Of a stretch of 64,000 nucleotides of DNA, positions 9,294 to 19,960 are shown piece after piece. The notes under the pieces were generated by a model. That model was not told where the DNA came from. It was given only the letters and a program-made list of their open reading frames with translations, and made no database searches. The position numbers and the translations under genes were made by a program. Within the stretch, counting starts at the first letter, position 1; each line of letters opens with the position of its first letter. Origin of the DNA: Stenotrophomonas sp. ATCM1_4 (GTDB taxonomy: Bacteria; Pseudomonadota; Gammaproteobacteria; Xanthomonadales; Xanthomonadaceae); assembly GCF_004348115.1 (NCBI RefSeq), contig NZ_QPFB01000001.1, forward strand, positions 1,908,773 through 1,972,772. The letters run 5' to 3'.

Positions 9294-10289
9294 ATGCACA
9301 CCCCCGGCCCTCCCGTCCAGCACGTTCCCGACCTGCCGCAGGCGCTGCGCAGCGTACCGCTGCGCACGATCGCGCCGACCTCGGCGCTGGTGCTGGTGTT
9401 CTTCAGTGCCTGGCTGGCTGCCGACCGGCGCCTGCCGGAACTGGCCATCAGCCTGCTGCTCACCGCTGTGGCCGTGGCAGCCACGGTCCTGGCCCAGCGT
9501 CGAAGGCTGGACATCGCCGGGGTGCTGGCCGCCCTCGCCAATGCAGGCGGCTGCCTGTTGGCGGCGTGGGTGCTGCAGCATTCGGCACTGGCATGGACGT
9601 TCCTGGTCCTGATCAGCAACTTCTTCATCGTCCGCTACGAGGTCGCCGCACCGGTCAACCTGGCATTGGTCGTCGGGCTGTTGCTGCAGCCCGGGCTGCT
9701 GCTCGCGCCGATCCAGCCGCAGGCGCTTGCCGTCATCGTGCTGACCTTCGGTTTCGGCCATCGCTTCTCGCGGCGCCTGCAGGGCGACCGCAGCCGCCTG
9801 GAGCAACTGGCCTCGCTCGATGCCCTCACCGGCGTGCCCAACCGGCGCGCGCTCGAACGCACCCTCAGCCAGCAGATCATCGGCCAGCGCGAGAGCCGCT
9901 TCCGGCACGCGCTGGTGGTGCTGGACATCGACCACTTCAAGGACGTCAATGACCGCCACGGTCACGCCGCCGGCGATGCCGCCCTGTCGGACCTGGCCGC
10001 CATCCTGCGCTTTGAACTGCGCGACCGGGACCAGGTGTTCCGCTTCGGTGGCGAGGAATTCGTGATCCTGGCCGAGACCGGTACGTGCGAAGCCCTGGAA
10101 CGCTTCACCGAACGGATCCGCAAGGCGGTGTACGAGGCACTGCGGGGCCCCGGCGGCCGCATCACCATCTCCCTGGGCGGGGCGATGTATGCCGGCGAAC
10201 AGCGCTGGCAGGACTGGTTCGCGCGCGCCGATGCAGCGCTGTACGAAGCCAAGCGCAAGGGACGCAACAGCGCGGTCATCGCCGGCTGA
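9294..10289 (+). CDS. Membrane-bound diguanylate cyclase (GGDEF)
   Basis: About 331 residues. Roughly six hydrophobic segments (residues about 25-160) anchor the protein, then a GGDEF domain starts at LASLDALTGVPNRRAL. The active-site loop is GGEEF, the metal-binding block LDIDHFKDVNDRHGHAAGD is intact, and RDRD five residues before GGEEF is a candidate RxxD inhibitory I-site, so it should make c-di-GMP with product feedback. The sensor portion is membrane-embedded without an obvious extracytoplasmic domain. Start is uncertain: ATG 9294 or upstream in-frame codons at 9240-9252; none has a clear ribosome site. Confidence 0.92.
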   Translation: MHTPGPPVQHVPDLPQALRSVPLRTIAPTSALVLVFFSAWLAADRRLPELAISLLLTAVAVAATVLAQRRRLDIAGVLAALANAGGCLLAAWVLQHSALAWTFLVLISNFFIVRYEVAAPVNLALVVGLLLQPGLLLAPIQPQALAVIVLTFGFGHRFSRRLQGDRSRLEQLASLDALTGVPNRRALERTLSQQIIGQRESRFRHALVVLDIDHFKDVNDRHGHAAGDAALSDLAAILRFELRDRDQVFRFGGEEFVILAETGTCEALERFTERIRKAVYEALRGPGGRITISLGGAMYAGEQRWQDWFARADAALYEAKRKGRNSAVIAG

Positions 10290-10344
10290 CCTGCCGCGGC
10301 GCGGTTGCAGGCCAAGGCGCATCGCCTCCCCGCGCCGACATGAC

Positions 10345-10366
10345 AAGGGCCGCTTGCGCGGCCCTT
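10345..10366. terminator. Hairpin between convergent diguanylate cyclase and OmpA-family genes
   Basis: Nine-bp stem AAGGGCCGC (10345-10353), loop TTGC, complement at 10358-10366. It lies between the convergent stops at 10289 and 10396 and may serve both strands; U-runs on either side are weak. Confidence 0.6.
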
Positions 10367-10395
10367 GCTTCACACCATCAACGCTGCAGCTGCGA

Positions 10396-11094
10396 TCACG
10401 ACTTCAGCGGGATCAGGCGGATCTCCACGCGGCGGTTCTGCGCACGGCCGGCGTCGGTGCTGTTGTCGGCGATCGGGTAGGCCTTGCCGGCACCCAGCGT
10501 CTCGATGCGCGCGCCCTGCACGCCCTGCGCGGTCAGGTAGGCGGCCACGGCGTCGGCGCGTTCCTTCGAGATGCGGTTGTTCACCGCGTCGGTGCCGATG
10601 CTGTCGGTGTGACCGACCACTTCGATCATGGTCTGGTTGTACTCGCGCAGGGTGCTGGCCACGCCATTGAGCGCACCGTAGAACTGCGGCTTGAGGGTGG
10701 TCTTGTTGAAGTCGAAGGTGATGCCGTCGGGCAGGTTCAGGGTGATGTTGTCACCTTCGCGCTGCACGTCGATGCCGGTGTTGGCGGTGCGCTCGCGCAG
10801 GGCCCGCTCCTGGCGGTCCTGGTAGTTGCCGATCGCCGCGCCGCTCAACGCACCGATACCGGCGCCGACCATCGCACGCTGGCGACGCTCGGTGGCATCG
10901 CCACCGCTGAGCAGGCCCGCGGCCACGCCGATGGCGGTGCCGATCAGCGCGCCCTTGCCGGTCTTGTTCTGCTGCTGGGTCTGGTTGCCGTACGGGTCCT
11001 GCTGCACGTAAGAGCCACCGGTGGCACAGGCCGAGAGGACGGCAGCTGCCACCAGACCAAGGGAAATATTGCGGACAGCGGTAACGGTGCTCAT
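10396..11094 (-). CDS. OmpA-family lipoprotein with glycine-zipper domain (YiaD-like)
   Basis: Protein of 232 residues. AAGGAG lies 6 nt before the ATG at 11092-11094. A lipoprotein signal ends in VLSAC, so the chain is probably anchored to the outer membrane. Next comes a glycine-rich helical segment (GALIGTAIGVAAGLLSGG and VGAGIGALSGAAIG) and a C-terminal OmpA-like peptidoglycan-binding domain with VVGHTDSIGT and NRRVEIRL. The arrangement matches the YiaD/Pal-related proteins that tether outer membrane to murein. A separate upstream in-frame ATG (MKETL) overlaps the ribosome site and is disfavoured. Confidence 0.9.
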   Translation of the reverse strand: MSTVTAVRNISLGLVAAAVLSACATGGSYVQQDPYGNQTQQQNKTGKGALIGTAIGVAAGLLSGGDATERRQRAMVGAGIGALSGAAIGNYQDRQERALRERTANTGIDVQREGDNITLNLPDGITFDFNKTTLKPQFYGALNGVASTLREYNQTMIEVVGHTDSIGTDAVNNRISKERADAVAAYLTAQGVQGARIETLGAGKAYPIADNSTDAGRAQNRRVEIRLIPLKS

Positions 11095-11233
11095 CAGAGT
11101 CTCCTTCATGGGCCGGCAGGAAGGCCGGCGTGGATTTGCCGGGCAAGGATAAACAGCAGGCTGCGACGTGGGGATGATGGAGCCGCGCCGGAAGCGGCTT
11201 CCATTCATCTAACTGTCTGAAGCGTTCAAACTC

Positions 11234-12643
11234 TCAGCGGCACCGGTGGTAGGCGGCCAATGCGGCCTCCCTGCCCTGCGCCAGATCGGCCAGTGGCTGC
11301 GCCGGATACGTGGGCGCCTGCTCGGCCAGCAGCGACGGTGACAACCACGGCGCGAACCGCGCCTGGACCGGCAGCCCCGCCAGTTCCGGCACCCAGCGGG
11401 TGATGTAGCGCGCATGGGGGTCGAACTTCTGCGCCTGCGTCACCGGGTTGAACACCCGGAAGTACGGCGCCGCGTCGGCGCCGGTGCCGGCGATCCACTG
11501 CCAGCCCATGCTGTTGTTGGCCAGGTCGGCATCCACCAGCGTGTCCCAGAACCAGCGCGCGCCTTCCTTCCAATGCATGCGCAGGTGCTTGCACAGGAAG
11601 CTGCCGACCAGCATGCGCACGCGGTTGTGCATGTAGCCGGTAGCCCACAGTTCGCGCATGCCGGCATCGATGATGGGGATGCCGGTGCGGCCCTGCTGCC
11701 AGGCGCCCAGCAGCTCGGCGCGCGGCGGCGCCCAGGCGAACGTATCGAAGCGCGGATTGAGGTTGCTGTCGGAAGTCTGCGGGAAGTGATGCAGCAGGTG
11801 CCAGGAGAACTCGCGCCAGCCCAGTTGCCGCAAGTAACCGTCGATGTCGGCGTCGCGACCGGCACTGCGCAGCCGCTCCAGCGCGTGCACGATGCGCCAC
11901 GGCGCGATCTCGCCGAAATGCAGGTGCGGCGACATCAACGAGGTGCCGGTACGGTCCGGCAGGTCGCGCTGCTCGCGGTAGCCATTGAGCGCGCCATCGG
12001 TGAAGACGTCCAATGCCTCCTGCGCACCGGCCTCGCCCGGTTTCCAGTGCGCCCAGAACCCCGCATCCCAGTGCAACCGCGGTGCCAGCTGCAACGCCTG
12101 CAGCGGCAGGCCCTGCAGGCCATGGCCGGGCAGCCGCGACGGCGCCTCGGTCAAGGCCGCCAGCCGCCACCGGCCCAGCGCGTTGCGCCAGAACGGCGTG
12201 AACACCTTGTACGGGCCGCCCTGTTGGGTCGCCAGTTCCCACGGTTCAAACAGCAGATAGCCGTTGTGGCTCTCGGCGTGCACGCCCTGCTCGCGCAGGC
12301 CGCGCTTGATCGCCGCGTCGCGTGGCTGGGTGGCCGGTTCGTACTTGCGGTTCCAGTACACCGCCTGCGCGCCACTCTCGGCGATCAGCGCCTGCAGTTC
12401 GGCATGGCTGTCGCCACGCCGCAGCACCAGCGCACTGCCACGTGCACGCAGGTCGGCATCAAGCTGCTGCAGCGACTGGTGCAGCCATGCATCGGAGGCC
12501 GCGCCCGGTGCCCATGCGCCCTCTTCGTGCGGCGCATGGATGTAGACCGGCAGCGGCGTATGCCCGGCCTCGATCGCGGCCTGAAGGGCTGGGTTGTCAC
12601 GCAGGCGCAGGTCGCGCCGGAACCAGACGAGGGCGACGGACAT
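11234..12643 (-). CDS. phrB: Deoxyribodipyrimidine photolyase
   Basis: Protein of 469 residues, normal for class I CPD photolyases. The N-terminal antenna domain opens with ALVWFRRDLRLRDNPAL, and the C-terminal FAD domain carries TGIPIIDAGMRELWATGYMHNR, NNSMGWQWIAGTGADAAPYF and FNPVTQAQKFDPHARYI, which contain the conserved FAD and DNA contact residues. It repairs UV-induced cyclobutane dimers using blue light. Its ATG lies 11 nt after the dnaB stop and has no strong ribosome site, so it is probably expressed from the dnaB transcript, perhaps by reinitiation. A DASH cryptochrome is unlikely given the FAD-domain motifs. Confidence 0.93.
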   Translation of the reverse strand: MSVALVWFRRDLRLRDNPALQAAIEAGHTPLPVYIHAPHEEGAWAPGAASDAWLHQSLQQLDADLRARGSALVLRRGDSHAELQALIAESGAQAVYWNRKYEPATQPRDAAIKRGLREQGVHAESHNGYLLFEPWELATQQGGPYKVFTPFWRNALGRWRLAALTEAPSRLPGHGLQGLPLQALQLAPRLHWDAGFWAHWKPGEAGAQEALDVFTDGALNGYREQRDLPDRTGTSLMSPHLHFGEIAPWRIVHALERLRSAGRDADIDGYLRQLGWREFSWHLLHHFPQTSDSNLNPRFDTFAWAPPRAELLGAWQQGRTGIPIIDAGMRELWATGYMHNRVRMLVGSFLCKHLRMHWKEGARWFWDTLVDADLANNSMGWQWIAGTGADAAPYFRVFNPVTQAQKFDPHARYITRWVPELAGLPVQARFAPWLSPSLLAEQAPTYPAQPLADLAQGREAALAAYHRCR

Positions 12644-12654
12644 GGCGGAGGGGC

Positions 12655-14070
12655 TTACTCGAACGCGCCGACCGAGTCGTGGCTGAGGTTGTCGAAACGG
12701 GTGTACTCGCCGAAGAACTTCAGCTTGCACGAGCCGGTCGGGCCACCACGGTGCTTGCCGATGATGATCTCGGCCAGGCCCTTGTCCGGCGAACTTTCCT
12801 TGTTGTAGTAATCGTCGCGGTAGATGAACACGATCATGTCCGCGTCCTGCTCGATAGCGCCGGATTCGCGAAGGTCGGCCATCACCGGGCGCTTGTCGGT
12901 ACGTGTTTCCAGCGAGCGGTTGAGCTGGGACAGCGCGATCACCGGCACGTTAAGCTCCTTGGCCAGGCCCTTGAGCGAACGCGAGATCTCGGAGATTTCG
13001 GTGGCGCGGTTCTCGCTGTTGCCCGGCACGCTCATCAGCTGCAGGTAGTCGATCACCACCAGGCCCAGGTCGTGCTCGCGCTTGAGGCGGCGGCACTTGG
13101 AGCGCAGCACTTCCGGCGACACGCCCGGCGTGTCGTCGATGAAGATCTTGGTTTCCTTCAGCATGCGGATGGCACCGGTGACGCGGCTCCAGTCCTCGTC
13201 CTCGAGCTGGCCGGTACGCAGGCGCTGCGCGTTGATGCGGCCATTGGAGGAGATCAGGCGCATCGCCAGCTGCGAGGCCGACATTTCCATCGAGAACACC
13301 GCCACGCCCTTCTTCGACTTGATCGCGGCGTATTCGGCGATGTTCAGCGCGAAGGTGGTCTTGCCCATCGCCGGACGCGCGGCAAGGATGATCAGGTCGG
13401 TCGGCTGCAGGCCGGCGGTCATCGCGTCGAAGTCGTTGTAGCCGGTCGGCAGGCCGGTGATGTTGCCGCCGTTCTCGAAGCGGTTGCGCAGCTCCTCGAA
13501 GGCGTCCTTCAGTGCGCCGGGCATGGCCACGAAGTCGGTCCGCCCGCGCGCGCCCTGCTCGGCGATGGCGAACACCGACTTCTCGGCGGTGGCCAGCAGT
13601 TCGGTGCTGTCGCGCCCTTCGGGCTGGAAGCCGTCATTGACGATGTCGGTGCCCACCTGGATCAGCTGCCGCAGCACCGCCTTGTCACGCACGATCTCGG
13701 CGTAGGCGCTGATGTTGGCCGCCGACGGCGTGGTGCTGGCCAGCTCGATCAGGTACGCACCATCGCCCACCTGGTCCAGCTTGCCCTGCGACTCGAACCA
13801 TTCCCCCAGGGTCACCGCGTCGAACGGGCGGTCACGCTCGGACAGCTCGCGGATGGCGCGGTAGATCAGCTGGTGGTCGCGGCGGTAGAAGTCCTTCTCG
13901 GTCAGCGCCTCGTTGACCCGGTCGAATGCCTCCGGCGCCAGCATCAGGCCACCGAGCACCGCCTGCTCGGCTTCCACCGAATGCGGGGGTACGCGCAGGG
14001 CATCAATGCGCTGTTCGCCGCGCTCAGCGCGGTCGTTGCGGTCGGAACGGAAACCAGTACGAGCGGACAT
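12655..14070 (-). CDS. dnaB: Replicative DNA helicase DnaB
   Basis: Protein of 471 residues. The N-terminal helical domain begins RVPPHSVEAEQAVLGGLML; the RecA-like motor carries the Walker A block AARPAMGKTTFALN, the VFSMEMSASQLAMRL helicase H2 region, the Walker B block LGLVVIDYLQLM, and SQLNRSLETRTDKRP. It is the hexameric helicase that unwinds the fork and loads primase. A perfect DnaA box and a partner inverted repeat sit 77-97 bp upstream. It is followed closely by phrB on the same strand. Confidence 0.97.
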   Translation of the reverse strand: MSARTGFRSDRNDRAERGEQRIDALRVPPHSVEAEQAVLGGLMLAPEAFDRVNEALTEKDFYRRDHQLIYRAIRELSERDRPFDAVTLGEWFESQGKLDQVGDGAYLIELASTTPSAANISAYAEIVRDKAVLRQLIQVGTDIVNDGFQPEGRDSTELLATAEKSVFAIAEQGARGRTDFVAMPGALKDAFEELRNRFENGGNITGLPTGYNDFDAMTAGLQPTDLIILAARPAMGKTTFALNIAEYAAIKSKKGVAVFSMEMSASQLAMRLISSNGRINAQRLRTGQLEDEDWSRVTGAIRMLKETKIFIDDTPGVSPEVLRSKCRRLKREHDLGLVVIDYLQLMSVPGNSENRATEISEISRSLKGLAKELNVPVIALSQLNRSLETRTDKRPVMADLRESGAIEQDADMIVFIYRDDYYNKESSPDKGLAEIIIGKHRGGPTGSCKLKFFGEYTRFDNLSHDSVGAFE

Positions 14071-14146
14071 AAGAAAAACGTGATTCCTGCGCTAAGGCAC
14101 TACGGCCATGGTAGGTGGGCATCTGCCACCGGGGTACGGACAACTC

Positions 14147-14165
14147 TGTGGATAACCTGTCCACA
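14147..14165. promoter_or_regulatory. DnaA box with inverted partner upstream of dnaB
   Basis: TGTGGATAA at 14147-14155 is the exact complement of the consensus DnaA box TTATCCACA. The outer halves TGTGGA (14147-14152) and TCCACA (14160-14165) form a 6-bp inverted repeat with a 7-nt spacer. It lies 77-95 nt upstream of the dnaB start codon, so DnaA could regulate dnaB from here. Confidence 0.6.
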
Positions 14166-14222
14166 ATTCCAGCCCCCGCGGCCTGGCGGGGCGTTCCTGA
14201 GTGGGCGGCCATACAGAAAGAA

Positions 14223-14251
14223 GCACCCGGCGCCGTTGCGGCGCCGGGTGC
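14223..14251 (-). terminator. Terminator after the FMN-reductase gene
   Basis: Perfect 13-bp stem GCACCCGGCGCCG (14223-14235) and its complement (14239-14251) with a 3-nt loop. On the minus strand it is followed by CTTCTTTCTG and lies 36 nt after the stop of the FMN-reductase gene. Confidence 0.8.
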
Positions 14252-14286
14252 CATTATCGCAAAGCCGCCGCGCCCGTGCCGACCGC

Positions 14287-14844
14287 TCAGCCGGCGTGGT
14301 GGGTCCCGATCCAGGCCAGGAAGCGGTCCACGAAGCCCTGCAGGAACGTCCGCGTGGCCTCGTTGGTGATCGTGCCGTCGGCCTCGATCAGACCCTCCTT
14401 GAAGTGCAGGAAGGCCTCCGGCTGCGCCAGCACCGCCAGATTCACGAAGACCAGCACGTTGCGCAGGTGCTGCTGGGCCAATGCACTGCCGATGGCCCCG
14501 ATGGAGGCACCGGTCACCGCCGCCGGCTTGCCGTCGAAGGCATTGTCACCATACGGCCGCGACGCGGTGTCGATGGCATTCTTCAGCACGCCGGGGATGG
14601 AGCGGTTGTACTCGGGGGTGACGAACAGGACCGCGTCGGCGGCACGCACCTGGTTCTTCATCCGCGTGCCCTGCGCCGGGAACTGGCCGTCGTGGTCCTG
14701 GTTGTACAGCGGGATATCGCCGATCTGGATGTACTCGAAGCTGGCCCGGTCCCCGGCCAGCTTCTCCAGCGCATGCGCCAAGCGGCGGTTGATCGAATCC
14801 TTGCGCAGGCTACCGACGAAAACGGCAATCTTGTAACGGCTCAT
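14287..14844 (-). CDS. NAD(P)H-dependent FMN reductase (chromate/quinone reductase type)
   Basis: Protein of 185 residues with the flavodoxin-like fold of the NADPH-dependent FMN reductase family: FVGSLRKDSINRRL binds the FMN phosphate, and FVTPEYNRSIPGVLKNAID is the hallmark second motif. Close relatives are E. coli ChrR (YieF) and azoreductases that reduce quinones, chromate or azo dyes. GGAG lies 6 nt before the ATG at 14842-14844. Single gene, with its own terminator. Natural substrate is not evident; soluble quinone reduction against oxidative stress is the usual proposal. Confidence 0.9.
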   Translation of the reverse strand: MSRYKIAVFVGSLRKDSINRRLAHALEKLAGDRASFEYIQIGDIPLYNQDHDGQFPAQGTRMKNQVRAADAVLFVTPEYNRSIPGVLKNAIDTASRPYGDNAFDGKPAAVTGASIGAIGSALAQQHLRNVLVFVNLAVLAQPEAFLHFKEGLIEADGTITNEATRTFLQGFVDRFLAWIGTHHAG

Positions 14845-14996
14845 GGCGGGCTCCAACCGGAAGATGGAGGCAGGCTAGCCGCCCCCCGCGTTGGACCGGG
14901 TGAAGGCCGCGCGCCCCGCCCCGTTCCCGCGAAAGCGGGAGGGGCGAGCTTGCCGCGACGCGCGGGCGTGCCAGCCGGACCGCGATGGCAGGTGCC

Positions 14997-17267
<2,271 letters not shown>

Positions 17268-17317
17268 GCAGACAGGCTCCACGAAACAAGGCGGTGTTGC
17301 GGGGGGAAATGGGGGGA

Positions 17318-17974
17318 TCAGCGCGACGCGGCGAAGCGCGCCTGGACCTCGGCGTCCGGCACCGGCATGGCGACGAAGCCAGGCTGGCGGCGGACGTCCT
17401 CCAGCCAGCGTTCGACCGCCGGGTACGAAGACAGCGAAATGCCGCCGTCCTCGGCCACGGCGGTGTAGGCGAACAGGGCAATGTCGGCGATGCCGTAATC
17501 GCCGCCGGTGAACCAACGGTGGTCGGCCAGGTGGTGGGCCATCACCGCCAACGCCTCGTGGCCGCGCGCACGCAGCCGCGGCAGGTCCGCACGGCGCGGC
17601 GAGTCATCCGGCGTCCAGCCACTGATGAAGCGCGCCACGGCGATGTAGGGCTCGTGGCTGTACTGCTCGAAGAACATCCAGGACAGCGCCTGGGCACGTT
17701 GCCAGCCATCGGTCGGCAGGAACGGCGTGCCTTCGGCCAACCAGAACAGGATGGCATTGGATTCGGCAAGCACGCGGCCATCGTTGCGCTGCACCACCGG
17801 CACCTTGCCGTTCGGGTTCAGCGCCAGGAACTCGGCCGTGCGGGTATCGCCGCCGGCGCTGTCGACCTCTTTCCACTGGTAGCGGGAGCCCAGTTGTTCC
17901 AGCAGCAAACGAACCTTGTGGCAGTTGCCCGAACTGGACATGCCGTAAACCGTCAGTGCAGCGGCAGTACTCAC
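17318..17974 (-). CDS. Glutathione S-transferase family protein
   Basis: Protein of 218 residues from a GTG at 17972-17974; the later ATG would remove the first beta strand. The thioredoxin-like N-domain shows LTVYGMSSSGNCHKVRLLL, NPNGKVPVVQ and LAESNAILFWLAEG (glutathione gamma-glutamyl contact region ESNAI), and the helical C-domain carries GGDYGIADIALFAY. Thus it is a canonical soluble GST. It ends 50 nt upstream of the E1 fusion start on the same strand, so the two may be co-transcribed. Substrate unknown. Confidence 0.9.
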   Translation of the reverse strand: MSTAAALTVYGMSSSGNCHKVRLLLEQLGSRYQWKEVDSAGGDTRTAEFLALNPNGKVPVVQRNDGRVLAESNAILFWLAEGTPFLPTDGWQRAQALSWMFFEQYSHEPYIAVARFISGWTPDDSPRRADLPRLRARGHEALAVMAHHLADHRWFTGGDYGIADIALFAYTAVAEDGGISLSSYPAVERWLEDVRRQPGFVAMPVPDAEVQARFAASR

Positions 17975-18071
17975 AGCGTCGATTCTCCCCGCACCGCGAT
18001 GGCGTGCGGCAATTGAATATGACCGGAATCGACGCCGGTTGGTAGCTGCAACCGCAGCAATCGGCAGGCGG

Positions 18072-18608
18072 TCAGCGTGCCGCCAACCAGGCCTGCCGCG
18101 ACTGCCCCCAAACCTCCACGTCCACCTCATGCGGCGGCGGCAGTCGGGCATTGCGCAGCACCCGCGCACCCAGCTTGCGCGCCACGTGCTGGGAGTTGCT
18201 GTTGTCCGGCGCGATGGTATGGATCACCTCCTCCCAGCCCAGCGCATCAAAGGCCCAATCGATGGCCGCGCGTGCGGCTTCCGGGGCGTAGCCGCGTCCC
18301 CAGTGCGACGACACGATGCTCCAGCCCACCTCGGTACCCGGCCAGCCGTACGGCTGCCAGGGCCCGACCCGGCCGATCCAGGCCCCGCTGTCCTTCTCGA
18401 TGACGGAGAACATCGAGTAGCCCAGCAACTGCCAGCTGCCGACCAGCCCGGCCAGGCTGCGCCACGCCACCGGCTTGGGCTGCACGCCACCCAGGTGCTG
18501 CATGGCCACCGGGTCGGCGCAGAACGCGGCGAAGGCCTCGAAGTCCTGCCGGCCCGGTGGGCGCAGGATCAGGCGTTCGGTTTCCAGACGCAGATCGAAG
18601 ATGCTCAT
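18072..18608 (-). CDS. GNAT family N-acetyltransferase (RimJ/RimL type)
   Basis: Protein of 178 residues opening with LRLETERLILRPPGRQDFEAF, the usual start of RimJ/RimL-like acetyltransferases. Acetyl-CoA-binding motif A is SSHWGRGYAPEAARAAIDWAF, and NSNSQHVARKLGARVL is the motif B region. It transfers an acetyl group from acetyl-CoA to an amine, protein N-terminus or small molecule; the target cannot be inferred. Gene spacing to the GST gene is 97 nt on the same strand. Confidence 0.9.
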   Translation of the reverse strand: MSIFDLRLETERLILRPPGRQDFEAFAAFCADPVAMQHLGGVQPKPVAWRSLAGLVGSWQLLGYSMFSVIEKDSGAWIGRVGPWQPYGWPGTEVGWSIVSSHWGRGYAPEAARAAIDWAFDALGWEEVIHTIAPDNSNSQHVARKLGARVLRNARLPPPHEVDVEVWGQSRQAWLAAR

Positions 18609-18696
18609 GGATCAAGGCTCCTGCCGGGATTGGTCCGAACCCTAACACCTGCCCGGGACATCGGTCGCCTGCGCGATGCGGGCCGGCTCCAAACAA

Positions 18697-18723
18697 GGAA
18701 GGCCGGCAAGATGCCGGCCTTCC
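18697..18723 (-). terminator. Terminator after the glycine-zipper gene
   Basis: Eleven-bp stem GGAAGGCCGGC (18697-18707), 5-nt loop, complement at 18713-18723. On the minus strand it is followed by TTGTTTGG and lies 27 nt after the stop at 18750. Confidence 0.75.
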
Positions 18724-18749
18724 AGATGCTCTCGGTGCAGCACGCCTGC

Positions 18750-19577
18750 TTACTGGCGGCTGCTGCCCCCATCCACCGCGGCGGTCTGCGTCACCACCTG
18801 GCCATCCAGCACCGGCAGGCGGTCGCTGCTCGGGCGGTTGTCCATCCGCACGGTCTTTTCCTGGCCCTCGTAGCGGTAGGTCACGTCATAGCCGACCGTG
18901 CGGTCGCTGTTGCCCAGCGACACGCGCTCACCCGGACGGCTGTCCATGCGCATCGTGCCGGTGCTGCCATCGGGCTTGCGGTAGGTCACGTTGTAGCCGG
19001 TCACGCGGCTGCTTTCGGCAGTGCGCTGCTCGGTGTGGCACTGGCGCTCGGTGCGCTGGACCACACGGCCGCCCACGTGGCGCTTGTCGACCTGGTTGCC
19101 GATCACACCGCCGGCCACCGCGCCTGCAGCGGTCGCGGCCTTCTTGCCGTTGCCGCCGCCGATCTGGTTGCCCAGCAGGCCACCGATCACCGCGCCCGCC
19201 ACGGTGCCGCCGACGTTGCCGTCGCGCTCGGGCAGCCGCTCCTGCACCACCACGTCGTTGCAGACCTCATGCGGGGTGGTGGTGGTCGAGGTCTCGTTGA
19301 TCGGCTCGGTGCGGGTCACCGTGCCGTACACGCGCTCCTTCTCGGTGACCGGGGCCACCTTCAGCACGTCGGCGTATTCCAGCTTGCCGCCTGCCTCGAC
19401 CTGCGAACTGGCAGCGGCGTCATCGGCCAGCGGCTGGTTGTCCAGCACCGGGTTCGGTGTCTGCGCGGCCGGCAGCGTGGTGGCCTTGTCGCGCCCCTGC
19501 ATGAAAGCGGCAGTGGCGATGCCACCCACCAGCAGGGCGCCGGCGGCAACCAGAACAGTAGTGGTCGTGCTTTTCAT
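18750..19577 (-). CDS. Glycine-zipper 2TM domain protein, membrane anchored
   Basis: Protein of 275 residues with an N-terminal hydrophobic anchor (TVLVAAGALLVGGIATAAF) lacking a lipobox cysteine. A low-complexity linker leads to VNGVV-like conserved text NDVVVQERLPERDGNVGG and a Gly-rich hairpin (GTVAGAVIGGLLGNQIGG ... AGAVAGGVIGNQVDK), the Rick_17kDa/glycine-zipper signature. Two similar YNVTYR / YDVTYRYEGQ segments (about residues 197-240) form an internal repeat, each followed by MRMDSRPG or VRMDNRPS. Probably an envelope structural protein. Function unknown; related zippers also occur at 10396 and 22186. Confidence 0.85.
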   Translation of the reverse strand: MKSTTTTVLVAAGALLVGGIATAAFMQGRDKATTLPAAQTPNPVLDNQPLADDAAASSQVEAGGKLEYADVLKVAPVTEKERVYGTVTRTEPINETSTTTTPHEVCNDVVVQERLPERDGNVGGTVAGAVIGGLLGNQIGGGNGKKAATAAGAVAGGVIGNQVDKRHVGGRVVQRTERQCHTEQRTAESSRVTGYNVTYRKPDGSTGTMRMDSRPGERVSLGNSDRTVGYDVTYRYEGQEKTVRMDNRPSSDRLPVLDGQVVTQTAAVDGGSSRQ

Positions 19578-19732
19578 GGTTCAGCTCCCTGCGGATGGCC
19601 CGCGTCTTGATATGGGTGGATTCCAGCACGCCAAAGCTGAACAGAGGCCCGCATGAATGGCATCGGCCTATCGAAAAAGCACGGCACGCCGCAATATCGC
19701 GGTTGTTGTACTCCCCAACCACAGGATTTGCC

Positions 19733-19957
19733 ATGTCCCTGATGCTGACGCCGTTTATGGAGTGGGCGCGCAAGCTGCGCTACCCGACCCTGTTCAAGAT
19801 CACGGCAGGCCTGTTCCTCGTCACGTTGCTGCTGCCGGACCCGATCCCGTTCCTGGACGAGATCCTGTTCGGGCTGGGTACGCTGCTGCTGGCCAACTGG
19901 AAGCGACGCAAGGACCCGTCCGACGCGCCGCAGGTGTTGCCGCCACGCAAGTCCTGA
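19733..19957 (+). CDS. Small hydrophobic protein of unknown function (DUF6116-like)
   Basis: Protein of 74 residues. AGGA at 19722-19725 gives good spacing to ATG 19733. The sequence WARKLRYPTLFKITAGLF, LLPDPIPFLDEILFGLG and a basic NWKRRKDPS tail looks like a small conserved membrane-associated protein found next to tatD-type genes in Xanthomonadaceae. One or two hydrophobic segments are present with an acidic PDPIPFLDE turn. Stop is 3 nt before the TatD GTG start, so the genes are likely coupled. No function can be given. Confidence 0.75.
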   Translation: MSLMLTPFMEWARKLRYPTLFKITAGLFLVTLLLPDPIPFLDEILFGLGTLLLANWKRRKDPSDAPQVLPPRKS

Positions 19958-19960
19958 CCC

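Noticed and set aside
14910..14950. CCGTTCCCGCGAAAGCGGGAGGGG hairpin downstream of the E1 fusion
   Set aside because: The stem is short (about six to seven bp), it lies 50-90 nt from the stop, and no U-run follows, so it was not listed as a terminator.
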